A DNA stretch of 57,171 nt from Streptococcus suis (GCF_002960625.1 NZ_POJH01000045.1:1-57171); one strand, 5' to 3'; shown: positions 9,374 through 18,338, numbered from the stretch's first letter. Numbers and translations: made by a program. The notes: generated by a model from the sequence alone, not told the origin.

Positions 9374-9547
9374 TTACTAGCAGTTTGAACTAGTCACTTG
9401 CTAGTTAATGATGTCCTTGCGGACAAGTGATATGTGTATATAGAATAAGTTGCTAGTCCTATGCAAGTCTAGGAAGCACTTCGCAGGCAGTACTAGCGTA
9501 TGGCAAGAAGTACTGACGACGAATTGCAACGGAATAGCAAGTTATTC
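9374..9547 (-). ncRNA. Structured intercistronic RNA between rpsN and rpsH
   Basis: An outer stem pairs 9442-9455 with 9535-9548 (13 of 14 bases) and reaches the rpsN stop codon. Within it, CAGTACT (9488-9494) pairs with AGTACTG (9509-9515). Outside it are the perfect hairpins TGTCC-TTGC-GGACA (9412-9425) and AACTAG/CTAGTT (9388-9406). No ORF or terminator T run is present. Confidence 0.5.
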
Positions 9548-9733
9548 TTACCAAGAAGCTTTTGTTACGCCAGGAATTTGTCCAAGGTAAGCCAAGTCGC
9601 GGAAGCATACACGGCACAATTTGAATTTGCGGTAAACTGAGTGTGGACGTCCACATTTTTCACAGCGTGTGTAAGCTTGTGTAGAGAACTTAGCTGGGCG
9701 TTTGTTCTTAGCGATCATTGATTTTTTAGCCAT
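9548..9733 (-). CDS. rpsN: 30S ribosomal protein S14, zinc-binding type
   Basis: This 61-residue S14 is the short type Z form. It has two CxxC pairs (RCEKCGRP and LCRVCFRD) that hold a zinc ion, and ends [11 protein letters not shown]. It assembles in the head of the small subunit. It lies 14 bases after rplE. Confidence 0.98.
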   Translation of the reverse strand: MAKKSMIAKNKRPAKFSTQAYTRCEKCGRPHSVYRKFKLCRVCFRDLAYLGQIPGVTKASW

Positions 9734-9747
9734 TTATTCTCTCCCTC

Positions 9748-10290
9748 TTATTTTGCAAACGGCATACCAAGGCCAGTAAGCAATGCACGTGATTCTTCGT
9801 CAGTGTTAGCAGTTGTAACGATAACGATATCCATACCGCGAGTTTTATCAACATCGTCGAAGTTGATTTCTGGGAAGATCAATTGCTCTTTCACACCAAG
9901 TGTGTAGTTACCACGTCCGTCAAATGACTTAGTTGGTACACCGTGGAAGTCACGTACACGTGGAAGTGAAACTGTAACCAATTTGTCCAAGAACTCATAC
10001 ATACGTTCGCCACGAAGAGTTACTTTCGCACCGATTGCAACACCCTCACGAAGACGGAAGCCGGCGATTGATTTCTTAGCTTTAGTGATAAGTGGTTTTT
10101 GACCTGAGATCAAAGCCAATTCTTGAGCAGCTTTCTCAAGGTTTTTAGCGTTAGAAACAGCGTCACCAACACCCATGTTCAAAACGATCTTATCAACTTT
10201 TGGCACAGCCATAACTGAAGAATAGTTAAATTGTTCAGTCAAAGCAGGAACTACTTCATTAAGATATTTTTCTTTTAAACGATTTGCCAT
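9748..10290 (-). CDS. rplE: 50S ribosomal protein L5
   Basis: The 180-residue L5 binds 5S rRNA and contacts the P-site tRNA. Diagnostic segments are [40 protein letters not shown] and the C-terminal [18 protein letters not shown]. It sits between rplX and rpsN, normal for the spc operon. Confidence 0.98.
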   Translation of the reverse strand: MANRLKEKYLNEVVPALTEQFNYSSVMAVPKVDKIVLNMGVGDAVSNAKNLEKAAQELALISGQKPLITKAKKSIAGFRLREGVAIGAKVTLRGERMYEFLDKLVTVSLPRVRDFHGVPTKSFDGRGNYTLGVKEQLIFPEINFDDVDKTRGMDIVIVTTANTDEESRALLTGLGMPFAK

Positions 10291-10313
10291 TATACTTCTC
10301 CTTTCCTTCGTGA

Positions 10314-10619
10314 TTAATCAAGCACTTCGCCTGATTTTTTGTTGTAGCGAACTTTTTTGCCGTCTACAAACTTGTAACCAACGCGTCCTGCAACACCATT
10401 TTTGTCAAGAACTTGAACGTTTGACACATGGATTGGAGCTTCTTTTTCAACGATAGCGCCTTGAGGGTTTTCGCTGTTTGGTTTTTGGTGTTTCTTAACG
10501 ATGTTAACACCTTCAACAATAACTTTGTTTACTTTTGGAAGTGCTGTTACGACAACTGCTTCAACGCCTTTGTCTTTACCAGCGATTACGCGAACTTTAT
10601 CGCCTTTTTTTACAAACAT
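10314..10619 (-). CDS. rplX: 50S ribosomal protein L24
   Basis: The 101-residue protein starts [21 protein letters not shown], a KOW motif typical of L24, an assembly initiator of the large subunit. It is followed by rplE after 23 bases. The 138-base gap upstream to rplN holds a strong hairpin. Confidence 0.97.
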   Translation of the reverse strand: MFVKKGDKVRVIAGKDKGVEAVVVTALPKVNKVIVEGVNIVKKHQKPNSENPQGAIVEKEAPIHVSNVQVLDKNGVAGRVGYKFVDGKKVRYNKKSGEVLD

Positions 10620-10757
10620 TTGATTTCTCCTATAATTTCTTACGCCCTAATGGGCACCCTGGTTAGTGATTTAACCAGGGGACTTAGTTTGTTTTCTAGT
10701 TTACTAAATCCGTCACAGACTTCGTTAGTTTGTAACAAATTTCCTAAAACTATTTGA
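10620..10757 (-). other. rplN-rplX intercistronic region with hairpin
   Basis: CCCTGGTTA and TAACCAGGG (about 10659-10682) form a perfect 9-base-pair stem with a six-base loop. No T run follows, so it is more likely a processing or stability element than a terminator. No gene is visible. Confidence 0.5.
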
Positions 10758-11126
10758 TTAAAGTACTTCTGGTGCCAATGAAACGATTTTCATGAAACCG
10801 CCATCACGCAATTCACGTGCCACTGGGCCAAAGATACGAGTTCCGCGAGGGTTTTTGTCTTCACGGATGATAACTGCAGCATTCTCATCGAATTTGATGT
10901 ATGAACCATCAGCGCGACGAGCACCTGTCTTAGTACGAACGATAACGGCTTTAACAACGTCACCTTTTTTAACCGCACCACCAGGAGTAGCTTGTTTTAC
11001 TGAAGCAACGATGATGTCGCCGATGTTCGCGAATTTACGTCCTGAACCACCAAGAACTTTGATTGTCAAGATTTCACGTGCGCCACTGTTGTCAGCAACT
11101 TTCAAACGAGTTTCTGTTTGAATCAT
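10758..11126 (-). CDS. rplN: 50S ribosomal protein L14
   Basis: The 122-residue L14 begins [20 protein letters not shown] and contains the family signature [17 protein letters not shown]. It ends with [20 protein letters not shown]. It lies on the intersubunit face, where it binds the silencing factor RsfS. First gene of the spc segment, 24 bases after rpsQ. Confidence 0.98.
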   Translation of the reverse strand: MIQTETRLKVADNSGAREILTIKVLGGSGRKFANIGDIIVASVKQATPGGAVKKGDVVKAVIVRTKTGARRADGSYIKFDENAAVIIREDKNPRGTRIFGPVARELRDGGFMKIVSLAPEVL

Positions 11127-11150
11127 GTCAATTTTCTCCTTTCAGGTTGA

Positions 11151-11411
11151 TTAAATGATAACTGCCTCTTCCACAACTTCTACAAGACGGAAACGTTTTG
11201 TAGCTGAAAGTGGGCGAGTTTCCATGATACGAACGATATCGCCTTCTTTAGCAACATTGTTTTCATCATGAGCTTTGTACTTTTTAGAGTAGTTAATACG
11301 TTTACCATAGACTGGGTGGTTACGTTTTGTTTCAACTACAACTGTGATTGTTTTGTCCATTTTGTCAGATACTACGCGTCCAACAAGAACTTTACGATTA
11401 TTGCGTTCCAT
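11151..11411 (-). CDS. rpsQ: 30S ribosomal protein S17
   Basis: The 86-residue S17 is an OB-fold protein with [17 protein letters not shown] near the N-terminus and [20 protein letters not shown] later, the classical S17 signature. It follows rpmC by 23 bases. Confidence 0.98.
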
Positions 11412-11434
11412 TGAAATTCTCCTTTCCCAATCTA

Positions 11435-11641
11435 TTATTTAGTTTCAGATTGCACAGTTTTGATACGTGCAATTTGTTTCTTCACTTCGTTCAAACGAGC
11501 AGTTTGCTCAAGTTGACCAGCAGCAGCTTGGAAACGAAGTTCGAAGAGTTCTTTCTTCAATTCGTTTTCTTTCTTAGCAAGTTCTTCTTGAGAAAGGCCA
11601 CGAAGTTCTTTTACAAAATCTTTAATTTCTTGAAGTTTCAT
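11435..11641 (-). CDS. rpmC: 50S ribosomal protein L29
   Basis: The 68-residue L29 is a two-helix protein with [20 protein letters not shown], the family signature. It lies at the peptide exit near the signal-recognition-particle docking site. It is nine bases downstream of rplP, probably translationally coupled. Confidence 0.98.
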
Positions 11642-11650
11642 GTCTTCTCC

Positions 11651-12064
11651 TTATTCTGCTTCACGTTTTACGAATTTAACTTTAACTGGCAATTTGTGAC
11701 CAGCAAGGCGGAATGCTTCGCGTGCGATTTCTTCAGAAACGCCAGCTACTTCAAACATAACCTTACCGCGTTTAACTGGAGCTACCCAACCTTCAGGAGC
11801 ACCTTTACCAGAACCCATACGTACACCGATAGCTTTAGCAGTGTATGATTTGTGTGGGAAGATCTTAATCCAAACTTTACCACCACGTTTCATGTAACGC
11901 GTCATAGCGATACGGGCAGCTTCGATTTGGCGGTTTGTAATCCATGAGCTAGTAGTTGCTTGAAGACCGTATTGACCAAAGTCTACTTGTTTTCCACCTT
12001 TAGCTTCACCGCGCATTTTTCCACGGAATTCACGACGGTGTTTTACACGTTTAGGTACTAACAT
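11651..12064 (-). CDS. rplP: 50S ribosomal protein L16
   Basis: The 137-residue L16 starts [20 protein letters not shown] and contains [21 protein letters not shown] and [13 protein letters not shown]. It helps position tRNA in the A site. It follows rpsC after three bases. Confidence 0.98.
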
Positions 12065-12067
12065 TTG

Positions 12068-12721
12068 TTATTTACCTCCTTTAGTGTTTTTACGAGCTGG
12101 AAGAACTTCACCACGGTAGATCCATACTTTGATACCAAGTTTACCGTAAGTTGTCAAAGCTTCTTCCCAAGCGTAGTCGATATCCGCACGAAGTGTATGA
12201 AGAGGAACAGTTCCTTCTGAGTAGCCTTCTGCACGGGCAATATCAGCACCGTTCAAACGACCAGAAACTTGTGTTTTGATACCTTTTGCACCAGCGCGCA
12301 TTGCACGTTGGATAGCTTGTTTTTGAGCACGGCGGAATGCCACACGTTGCTCCAATTGACGAGCGATTGACTCACCAACAAGGTGTGCATCCAAATCAGG
12401 TTGTTTGATTTCGATGATGTTGATGTGTACTTGCTTACCAGTCAATTTGTTCAATTGAGCACGAAGTGCATCAACGTTGCTACCAGCTTTACCGATAACC
12501 ATACCTGGTTTAGCAGTGTGGATAGAAACGATAACTTTGTTTACAGCACGTTCGATTTCGATTGTTGATGTTGACGCATCAGCCAATTCTTTTTTGATAA
12601 AGTTGCGGATTGCAAGATCTTCATGAAGGTAATCCGCGTATTCTTTTTCAGCATACCATTTAGCATCCCAATCACGGATGATGCCAACACGCATACCAAT
12701 TGGATGTACTTTTTGACCCAC
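12068..12721 (-). CDS. rpsC: 30S ribosomal protein S3
   Basis: This 217-residue S3 has an N-terminal KH domain (with [13 protein letters not shown]) and the C-terminal S3 domain ([21 protein letters not shown]). S3 forms part of the messenger RNA entry pore with helicase activity. It follows rplV by 12 bases. Confidence 0.98.
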   Translation of the reverse strand: MGQKVHPIGMRVGIIRDWDAKWYAEKEYADYLHEDLAIRNFIKKELADASTSTIEIERAVNKVIVSIHTAKPGMVIGKAGSNVDALRAQLNKLTGKQVHINIIEIKQPDLDAHLVGESIARQLEQRVAFRRAQKQAIQRAMRAGAKGIKTQVSGRLNGADIARAEGYSEGTVPLHTLRADIDYAWEEALTTYGKLGIKVWIYRGEVLPARKNTKGGK

Positions 12722-12733
12722 GTTTTTACCTCC

Positions 12734-13078
12734 TTATTTCTCTGCCACAACTACAGTGATGTGAGCTGTGCGTTTGTTGATTGGTGAAGCAGAACCTTTC
12801 GCACGTGGACGGAAACGTTTCAACGTTGGTCCTTCGTTTGCGAATGCTTCGCTGACTACCAAGTTAGCTTTTTCCAAACCAAAGTTGTTTTCAGCGTTAG
12901 CGATTGCTGAGTTCAAAACTCCCTCGATAATGCCTGCAGCTTTGTTTGGTGTGAATTTCAAGATTGCGATTGCGTCTGCTACGCTTTTGCCACGGATGTT
13001 ATCCAAGACAAGACGTGATTTACGAGGTGAAACACGTACTGTGCGAGCAGTTGCTTTAGCTGAAGTAATTTCTGCCAT
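12734..13078 (-). CDS. rplV: 50S ribosomal protein L22
   Basis: The 114-residue L22 has the N-terminal [21 protein letters not shown] and the extended beta-hairpin loop ([22 protein letters not shown]) that reaches into the exit tunnel, where macrolide resistance changes arise. The loop looks intact. Confidence 0.98.
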   Translation of the reverse strand: MAEITSAKATARTVRVSPRKSRLVLDNIRGKSVADAIAILKFTPNKAAGIIEGVLNSAIANAENNFGLEKANLVVSEAFANEGPTLKRFRPRAKGSASPINKRTAHITVVVAEK

Positions 13079-13095
13079 TGTGTTTTCCTCCTAAA

Positions 13096-13377
13096 TTATT
13101 TACGACGAGTTTTCTTGTCGTCAGCAGCATGACCTTTGTAAGTACGAGTTGGTGCAAATTCACCAAGTTTGTGACCTACCATGTCTTCTTGAATGTATAC
13201 AGGTACGTGTTTACGTCCATCGTAAACTGCGATTGTATAACCGATGAAACTTGGGAAGATCGTTGAACGACGTGACCAAGTTTTAATTACTTTTTTCTTT
13301 TCGTCGTTTGCTTGAGCTTCAACTTTTTTCATCAAATGCTCATCGACGAAAGGTCCTTTTTTAAGACTACGTCCCAT
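13096..13377 (-). CDS. rpsS: 30S ribosomal protein S19
   Basis: The 93-residue S19 begins [20 protein letters not shown] and has the signature [27 protein letters not shown]. It lies in the head of the small subunit near S13. The 101-base gap upstream to rplB carries a GCCCGC-TTT-GCGGGC hairpin. Confidence 0.98.
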
Positions 13378-13478
13378 TTTAGTGTTTTCTCCTTTAAAAT
13401 ATGTACCACAGCGGCTTGCCCGCTTTGCGGGCTACCGAGTTGGCGGATGATATAGAATGCTATGCAACTAAGAATAGA
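13378..13478 (-). other. rplB-rpsS intercistronic region with GC-rich hairpin
   Basis: GCCCGC (13418-13423), a three-base loop and GCGGGC (13427-13432) form a tight stem without a T run. No gene is present. It joins a series of long hairpin-bearing gaps in this ribosomal cluster. Confidence 0.5.
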
Positions 13479-14312
13479 TTATTTTTGGTTGCGACGACGA
13501 ACGATAAGTTTGTCAGATTTAGCTTTCTTGTTACGAGTTTTCAAACCAAGAGCTGGTTTACCCCATGGTGTAGATGGTGCTTTACGACCAACTGGTGCTT
13601 TACCTTCACCACCACCGTGTGGGTGATCGTTAGGGTTCATTACAGAACCGCGAACTGTTGGACGGATACCTTTCCAACGGCTACGACCTGCTTTACCAAG
13701 GTTAACAAGGCCATGTTGTTCGTTACCTACAGTACCAACAGTAGCACGGCAAGTACCAAGGATCATACGAACTTCACCTGATTGTAGGCGAACAAGAACG
13801 TATTTACCTTCTTGACCAAGAACCTGTGCAGATGCACCAGCAGCACGAACCAACTCACCACCGCGACCTGGTTTCAACTCGATGTTGTGAACAACAGTAC
13901 CGACTGGGATGTTTGCAAGTGGAAGTGCGTTACCAACTTTGATATCTGCTTCTGGACCTGAAACGATGCGTTGACCAACTTCAAGACCTTTAGGAGCAAT
14001 GATATAAGCTTTAACACCGTCTGTGTAGTGTACAAGAGCGATGTTTGCTGAACGGTTTGGATCGTATTCGATCGTTTTAACGATTGCTTCAACGCCATCT
14101 TTGTTACGTTTGAAGTCTACCAAACGGTAGAAACGTTTGTGACCGCCACCTTGGTGACGAACAGTGATGCGACCGTTGTTGTTACGACCAGCTTTGCTCT
14201 TCAAAGCAACAAGCAAGCTTTTTTCTGGAGTGCTTGTTGTGATTTCAGCGAAGTCCAAAGAAGTCATGTTACGACGGCCATTTGTCGTTGGTTTATAAAC
14301 TTTAATACCCAC
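13479..14312 (-). CDS. rplB: 50S ribosomal protein L2
   Basis: The 277-residue L2 is needed for subunit joining and peptidyl transfer. It has the oligonucleotide-binding domain, then [25 protein letters not shown] with the conserved histidine near the peptidyl-transferase centre. It follows rplW by 17 bases. Confidence 0.98.
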   Translation of the reverse strand: MGIKVYKPTTNGRRNMTSLDFAEITTSTPEKSLLVALKSKAGRNNNGRITVRHQGGGHKRFYRLVDFKRNKDGVEAIVKTIEYDPNRSANIALVHYTDGVKAYIIAPKGLEVGQRIVSGPEADIKVGNALPLANIPVGTVVHNIELKPGRGGELVRAAGASAQVLGQEGKYVLVRLQSGEVRMILGTCRATVGTVGNEQHGLVNLGKAGRSRWKGIRPTVRGSVMNPNDHPHGGGEGKAPVGRKAPSTPWGKPALGLKTRNKKAKSDKLIVRRRNQK

Positions 14313-14329
14313 GTTAATTCCTCCTTTGA

Positions 14330-14629
14330 TTATTCAGCGTCAGCTGTAGCGAACAATTCGATCGCTTTTGAATCAGCAGCCAATGTGATGATTGCTTTTT
14401 TCACTTTGTTTGTGCGACCTACATAACGACCTACGCGTTTTGTTTTAGGTTTCACGTTGATTGTGTTCACATTTGCAACTTTAACACCCTCGAATGCAGC
14501 TTCAACAGCTTGCTTGATCAAGAGTTTGTGTGCACGAGTGTCAACTTCAAATACATACTTGCCTGCTTCGAGTTGGCCCATTGAGCTTTCTGTGATGACA
14601 GGTTTTTTGATAACATCATACAAATTCAT
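14330..14629 (-). CDS. rplW: 50S ribosomal protein L23
   Basis: The 99-residue L23 starts [17 protein letters not shown] and has [27 protein letters not shown]. It is a docking site for trigger factor at the exit tunnel. Its first base overlaps the rplD stop, indicating translational coupling. Confidence 0.98.
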   Translation of the reverse strand: MNLYDVIKKPVITESSMGQLEAGKYVFEVDTRAHKLLIKQAVEAAFEGVKVANVNTINVKPKTKRVGRYVGRTNKVKKAIITLAADSKAIELFATADAE

Positions 14630-15252
14630 TATGCAAGAACCTCCTCAATTTTAGAGATAGCTGCTTGAGTTACAAGAAGTTTGTCTGCATTTGCGATGTC
14701 AAGTACGCTTGCAGTTGTTGCAGTTGCAACTTTAACTCCTGGGATGTTACGAGCAGAAAGAGCTGCGAATTCGTTGCCTTCTTCAAGAATAACAAGGACT
14801 TTAGAATCAATGCTCAATGCTGCAAGTACTTTTGCAAATTCAGCAGTTTTTGGAGCTGTGAATTCAAGTGAGTTAACAGCTACAAATTTGTTTTCAGCAA
14901 CTTTTTCTGAGTAAACAGATTTAAGTGCCAAGCGACGAACTTTTTGTGGAAGTTTGTACGCGTATGAACGTGGAGTTGGTCCGAAGACTACGCCACCGCC
15001 ACGCCATTGTGGTGAACGAATAGAACCTTGACGAGCACGTCCAGTTCCTTTTTGACGCCATGGTTTGCGTCCGCCACCTGAGACTGCTGAACGGTTTTTA
15101 ACTGCGTGAGTACCTTGACGAAGGCTAGCTCGTTGGCTGATGATCACATCAAATACAACTGCTTGGTTTGGCTCGATACCAAAAATCGCATCGTTAAGAA
15201 CTACTTCACCAGCTTGTTTACCAGTTTGGTCAAATAATGTTACGTTTGCCAT
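14629..15252 (-). CDS. rplD: 50S ribosomal protein L4
   Basis: The 207-residue L4 has the tunnel loop with [34 protein letters not shown] sequence and [14 protein letters not shown], where macrolide resistance mutations are found; it looks wild type. In Escherichia coli L4 represses its own S10 operon. Whether the leader upstream of rpsJ here responds to L4 is not known. Confidence 0.98.
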   Translation of the reverse strand: MANVTLFDQTGKQAGEVVLNDAIFGIEPNQAVVFDVIISQRASLRQGTHAVKNRSAVSGGGRKPWRQKGTGRARQGSIRSPQWRGGGVVFGPTPRSYAYKLPQKVRRLALKSVYSEKVAENKFVAVNSLEFTAPKTAEFAKVLAALSIDSKVLVILEEGNEFAALSARNIPGVKVATATTASVLDIANADKLLVTQAAISKIEEVLA

Positions 15253-15276
15253 TTCGACTGATTTCCCCTTTCCTTA

Positions 15277-15903
15277 TTATTTACCAGCTTTAACTGCTGA
15301 CTTGATAGTGATAAGAGATTTCTTAGCACCTGGTACGTTACCTTTGATAAGGATAACGTTCTTTTCTGGAACAACTTGTACAACCTCAAGGTTTTGAATT
15401 GTTACACGGTTGCCGCCCATGCGACCTGCAAGGTTTTTACCTTTGAATACACGGCTAGGTGCAATAGGACCCATAGAACCTGGACGACGGTGGTAACGAG
15501 AACCGTGAGCCATAGGACCACGTGATTGACCATGGCGTTTGATAACACCTTGGAAACCTTTACCTTTAGATGTACCAGTTACATCAACAACATCACCAGC
15601 TGCGAAAGTTTCAACTGTAATTTCTTGTCCAACTTCCAAGCCTTCAATGTTTTTGAATTCACGAATGAAGCGCTTAGGAGCTGTGTTAGCTTTAGCTACA
15701 TGGCCTTTGGCAGGTTTGTTGCTCAATACTTCACGTTTGTCATCAAAACCAACTTGAACTGCAGCATAACCATCAGTTTCAACTGTTTTCACTTGAAGAA
15801 CAACGTTTGGAGTTGCTTCGATGACAGTAACAGGGATAAATTCACCAGATTCAGTGAAGATTTGAGTCATTCCCACTTTTTTCCCTAAGATTCCTTTTGT
15901 CAT
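15277..15903 (-). CDS. rplC: 50S ribosomal protein L3
   Basis: The 208-residue L3 starts [18 protein letters not shown] and carries the signature [22 protein letters not shown] with a methylatable glutamine region. It is an early-assembly protein near the peptidyl-transferase centre. A 212-base spacer with alternative hairpins separates it from rpsJ. Confidence 0.98.
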   Translation of the reverse strand: MTKGILGKKVGMTQIFTESGEFIPVTVIEATPNVVLQVKTVETDGYAAVQVGFDDKREVLSNKPAKGHVAKANTAPKRFIREFKNIEGLEVGQEITVETFAAGDVVDVTGTSKGKGFQGVIKRHGQSRGPMAHGSRYHRRPGSMGPIAPSRVFKGKNLAGRMGGNRVTIQNLEVVQVVPEKNVILIKGNVPGAKKSLITIKSAVKAGK

Positions 15904-16115
15904 GAGAAAAATATTCCTTTTCTTATTTTGTATTTAAAAAGTTTTTAACGAGCGTTTTTCATGCTCAAACCAAGATACAAAGGGCGTCAAACTCAAAGTG
16001 AAAATAGGAAACTTGACGAAGAAACTTCTGTTTCTAGGAAAGTTTATCTTTTTCACACGGAGTTTAGCCCGTGTTCAATTATGAACACTTGCTTTTAGCC
16101 TACCTTGTTACTTGA
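15904..16115 (-). ncRNA. Structured rpsJ-rplC intercistronic RNA with overlapping hairpins
   Basis: On the minus strand GTGTTCA-TAAT-TGAACAC (about 16070-16087) and ACACGG...CCGTGT (16055-16074) share the ACAC arm and cannot form together, an arrangement seen in attenuators. A further GAAAC/GTTTC hairpin lies near 16020-16036. The segment GAACACGGGCTA...CCGTGT also appears in the rpsH-rplF spacer at 8741-8763. No gene is visible. Confidence 0.5.
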
Positions 16116-16424
16116 TTACAACTTGATTTCTACGTTCACACCACTTGGAAGATCCAATTTCATCAATGCGTCAACTGTTTTTTGAGTTGGGTTGATGATG
16201 TCGATCAAGCGTTTGTGTGTACGCATTTCAAACTGCTCACGAGAGTCTTTGTACTTGTGAGTCGCACGGATGATAGTGTAGAGGCTACGTTCTGTTGGAA
16301 GCGGAACTGGACCTGCTACTTGAGCACCTGTACGGGTTGCAGTTTCAACGATTTTTGCAGCTGCTGTATCAAGTGTACGGTGTTCGTACGCTTTCAAGCG
16401 GATGCGGATTTTTTTGTTTGCCAT
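16116..16424 (-). CDS. rpsJ: 30S ribosomal protein S10
   Basis: The 102-residue S10 starts [19 protein letters not shown] and has the signature [19 protein letters not shown]. It works in the small subunit head and, as NusE, in antitermination complexes. It is the first gene of the S10 operon, with a strong promoter about 140 bases upstream and an AAGGAG binding site. Confidence 0.98.
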   Translation of the reverse strand: MANKKIRIRLKAYEHRTLDTAAAKIVETATRTGAQVAGPVPLPTERSLYTIIRATHKYKDSREQFEMRTHKRLIDIINPTQKTVDALMKLDLPSGVNVEIKL

Positions 16425-16560
16425 CTTTTTCTCCTTTTCGTCTATTTAAGATAATAGGCTAGCTCCACAAGAAAACCAACACGGGTCACGTGGCAATGCA
16501 ACCGAGCGTGTCGCAACCTCTTGCATCAAAGCTAAAGCCGTAATTTTACGGCACTAGAAC
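16425..16560 (-). promoter_or_regulatory. Structured leader of the S10 operon
   Basis: About 130 bases of untranslated leader separate the rpsJ promoter from the gene. They contain a GCCGTAA-AATT-ACGGC-type hairpin near the start of the transcript (about 16538-16552) and a GC-rich segment with GGTTGCGACACGCTCGGTTG. This length and content suggest regulation by a ribosomal protein, possibly L4, but that is inference. Confidence 0.5.
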
Positions 16561-16589
16561 ATTCTATCAAATTATATTGTGCATTGCAA
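16561..16589 (-). promoter_or_regulatory. Promoter of the S10 ribosomal operon
   Basis: TTGCAA (16584-16589) and TAGAAT (16561-16566) with a 17-base spacer form a good sigma-A promoter directly downstream of the comX terminator. Confidence 0.8.
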
Positions 16590-16600
16590 GAGTTTTTACT

Positions 16601-16635
16601 TAAAAATTTAAAAATCCCAAAACTTCTGTTTTGGG
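16601..16635 (-). terminator. Intrinsic terminator of comX
   Basis: CCCAAAAC (16616-16623), TTCT and GTTTTGGG (16628-16635) give a perfect 8-base-pair stem, followed on the minus strand by ATTTTTAAATTTTTA. It separates comX from the ribosomal operon promoter. Confidence 0.9.
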
Positions 16636-16689
16636 AGGCGGTTCGTGTATTCTATCGACATTATTCTTATAGTAATTAGTAGAAAACAA

Positions 16690-17163
16690 TCATCGAAAGT
16701 CCTTTAAATGTTCTTGTAAATCCCTAAGCATATTCTTGCGACCATTGAAACTCTGACCACTGATGAGTTTTTCATAATTTTCCAATTGGTCCATAGACAA
16801 ATTTTTCCGATAATCCCTCAAGGCACCTCTCAACATTAACAGTTCATCATTGACTAAACCTGGCGATTGTATTACTTGTGATAGTTCATGTATGTCTTCA
16901 TGAGGCATTCGGTCAAACTTTCGCTTTTTACTTTCCTGTCTGCGAACATAGTCCTTAATCCGATTTCTGAATTTAACCTTGAAATAACAATACAACTGAG
17001 CTCTTTCCCCAATCAACCATGGTTGATCCTCCAATAATTCAAACAAGGTTATCATGCCTTCCTGCTCCCAGTCATCTCTGTCCCACAGTTTGATATAAAA
17101 CTCTTTACGAGTCTTGTTAACAATTCCTTTTACGCAATCATAGACCTTTTCAAATTCCATCAT
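16690..17163 (-). CDS. comX: Competence sigma factor ComX (SigX)
   Basis: The 157-residue product is the streptococcal alternative sigma factor that directs RNA polymerase to late competence genes with cin-box promoters. It starts MMEFEKVYDCVKGIVNKTRK and contains KLWDRDDWEQEGMITLFELLE and a region rich in basic residues (RIKDYVRRQESKKRKFDR), fitting sigma regions 2 and 4 in a very small sigma. I chose ATG 17163 because AAAGGAG lies five bases upstream; an in-frame extension to 17223 would start within the ComR box and is not credible. It has its own ComR-type promoter, its own terminator, and a stack of terminators behind it. Confidence 0.93.
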   Translation of the reverse strand: MMEFEKVYDCVKGIVNKTRKEFYIKLWDRDDWEQEGMITLFELLEDQPWLIGERAQLYCYFKVKFRNRIKDYVRRQESKKRKFDRMPHEDIHELSQVIQSPGLVNDELLMLRGALRDYRKNLSMDQLENYEKLISGQSFNGRKNMLRDLQEHLKDFR

Positions 17164-17188
17164 CCTATCTCCTTTGTTTGATGGTTTA

Positions 17189-17230
17189 AGTTTATCGAAA
17201 AGAGCTAACTTTCTACAGGACATTTTTGTC
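17189..17230 (-). promoter_or_regulatory. ComR box and promoter of comX
   Basis: The perfect palindrome GACA-AAAA-TGTC (17219-17230) is followed by CTGT, a T-rich stretch and the -10 TAAACT (17189-17194). Aligned with the comS promoter, the distance from palindrome to -10 is identical (24 bases) and the CTGT is shared. This is the form of the ComR-XIP-activated promoters of mutans/pyogenic/suis streptococci. Confidence 0.88.
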
Positions 17231-17589
17231 TACTAACTTAGTAAATATGATTTATCAATTGTATTTTATTGTAAGTTGGCCATTATTAAATCCAATTCTT
17301 CTTTGATTTTAGTGTTATTTTTATGAGCTTCCATAAGAAAAAATCGTTAGAAATATCATTCTAACGACGGAGAGCAGATCAAAATATTCACCAGACCTTA
17401 ATTCGTTCTTTGGTTTTCAAACTCATGATAAAAAGGTCCACCCGGACCTAGTTTTGCTCTCCTGTTTTCAAGCAAAAGATAAAAAGGTCCCCCGGACCTG
17501 ATAAAAAGGTCCCCCGGACCTGATAAAAAGGTCCCCCGGACCTGATAAAAAGGTCCCCCGGACCTGATAAAAAGGTCCCCCGGACCTTT
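17231..17589 (-). repeat. Terminator array and tandem repeats between DUF1292 gene and comX
   Basis: There is no gene here. Five exact tandem copies of a 22-base unit occupy 17478-17587. Each is AAAAAGGTCC, CCC, GGACC plus a TGAT linker, and in minus-strand RNA each is a perfect hairpin followed by TTTTTA. A diverged copy with CCACCC in the loop lies at 17427-17450. A different hairpin with T run, CGTTAGAA/TTCTAACG (17345-17366), follows. The first unit abuts the DUF1292 stop codon. The array should block readthrough into comX, and the copy number is likely to vary between strains. Confidence 0.85.
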
Positions 17590-17907
17590 TTATTCCTCCA
17601 TAAAGCTGTTAAAGACTTCTTCAATCATATCCCATTCTGCTGTTGCGTCTTCTGGGATTGGTTGGAGGTCGCCTTCTGTGCCGTTCTCATTTTCAATGTA
17701 TGAGTAGGCTTGGATTTCAACCTCTCCGTTCTCATCTTCTTCTGCGCTTGCAGGAATCAAAAGAACATAGTTTTTTCCAAACTCTTCTTGACCATCAATT
17801 GTCAATAAAATTTCAAAAAGTGTTTCATTACCTTGGTCGTCTACCAAAGTAATCAATTCACGTTCGTCGTGATTGTGGTCGTGTTCATGGTCATGATGAT
17901 GTGCCAT
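17590..17907 (-). CDS. DUF1292 (YrzB) family protein with histidine-rich N-terminus
   Basis: The 105-residue acidic protein belongs to the YrzB/DUF1292 family, found in Firmicutes in the ireB-ruvX cluster; its function is not known. Its core, [20 protein letters not shown]...YVLLIPA, is the usual beta-rich domain. Residues 3-15 are [13 protein letters not shown], with six or more histidines that could bind zinc or nickel. It starts 11 bases after ruvX and is the last gene of that operon, ending in the tandem terminators. Confidence 0.85.
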   Translation of the reverse strand: MAHHHDHEHDHNHDERELITLVDDQGNETLFEILLTIDGQEEFGKNYVLLIPASAEEDENGEVEIQAYSYIENENGTEGDLQPIPEDATAEWDMIEEVFNSFMEE

Positions 17908-17918
17908 TCGTATCTCCT

Positions 17919-18338
17919 TTAAAATGTTCTATCTAAATAATTTTGCAAAATCAGCTGGGCAGCCAATTTATCAATAACTTTCTTACGTTTTCCGCGGCTA
18001 ATATCTGCCTGTTCAATCAGCATACGCTCCGCAGCAACAGTTGTCAAACGTTCATCCTGGTAATCAACTGGTAGGTTATAACGTTCTATCAATAAATTAC
18101 CATAGGCTTGACTAGCTTCCACACGAGGTCCACTAGTATTATTCATATTCTTGGGCAAGCCGACAACAAATTTATCAACCTTATATTGTTCAACCAGCTC
18201 GGTTAAACGTTGAAAACCAAATTCACCCTTTTCCTCATCGATTTGGATGATTTCCAAGCCTTGAGCCGTGAAGCCCAAGGGATCTGAAATGGCTACACCA
18301 ACTGTCTTAGAACCGACGTCTAATCCCATTATTCTCAT
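17919..18338 (-). CDS. ruvX: Putative pre-16S rRNA nuclease / Holliday junction resolvase-like protein YqgF
   Basis: The 139-residue protein is the YqgF/RuvX RNase H-like fold. Motifs are [15 protein letters not shown] (residues 5-19, first Asp D7), [20 protein letters not shown] and the last [13 protein letters not shown]. In Escherichia coli the family matures the 5' end of 16S rRNA; the resolvase name is historical. Its ATG overlaps the ireB stop by one base, so translation is coupled. Confidence 0.93.
   Translation of the reverse strand: MRIMGLDVGSKTVGVAISDPLGFTAQGLEIIQIDEEKGEFGFQRLTELVEQYKVDKFVVGLPKNMNNTSGPRVEASQAYGNLLIERYNLPVDYQDERLTTVAAERMLIEQADISRGKRKKVIDKLAAQLILQNYLDRTF

Noticed and set aside
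11348..11848. 166-codon plus-strand ORF opposite rpmC and rplP
   Set aside because: Phe/Ser/Cys-rich shadow of ribosomal protein genes; no start signals.
17164..17223. 20-residue N-terminal extension of ComX
   Set aside because: Its ATG lies within the ComR box, so it is upstream of transcription; the AAAGGAG-preceded ATG at 17163 is right.
17478..17587. CRISPR-like tandem repeats
   Set aside because: The 22-base units are directly adjacent with no spacers and no cas genes are near; each unit is a perfect intrinsic terminator hairpin.
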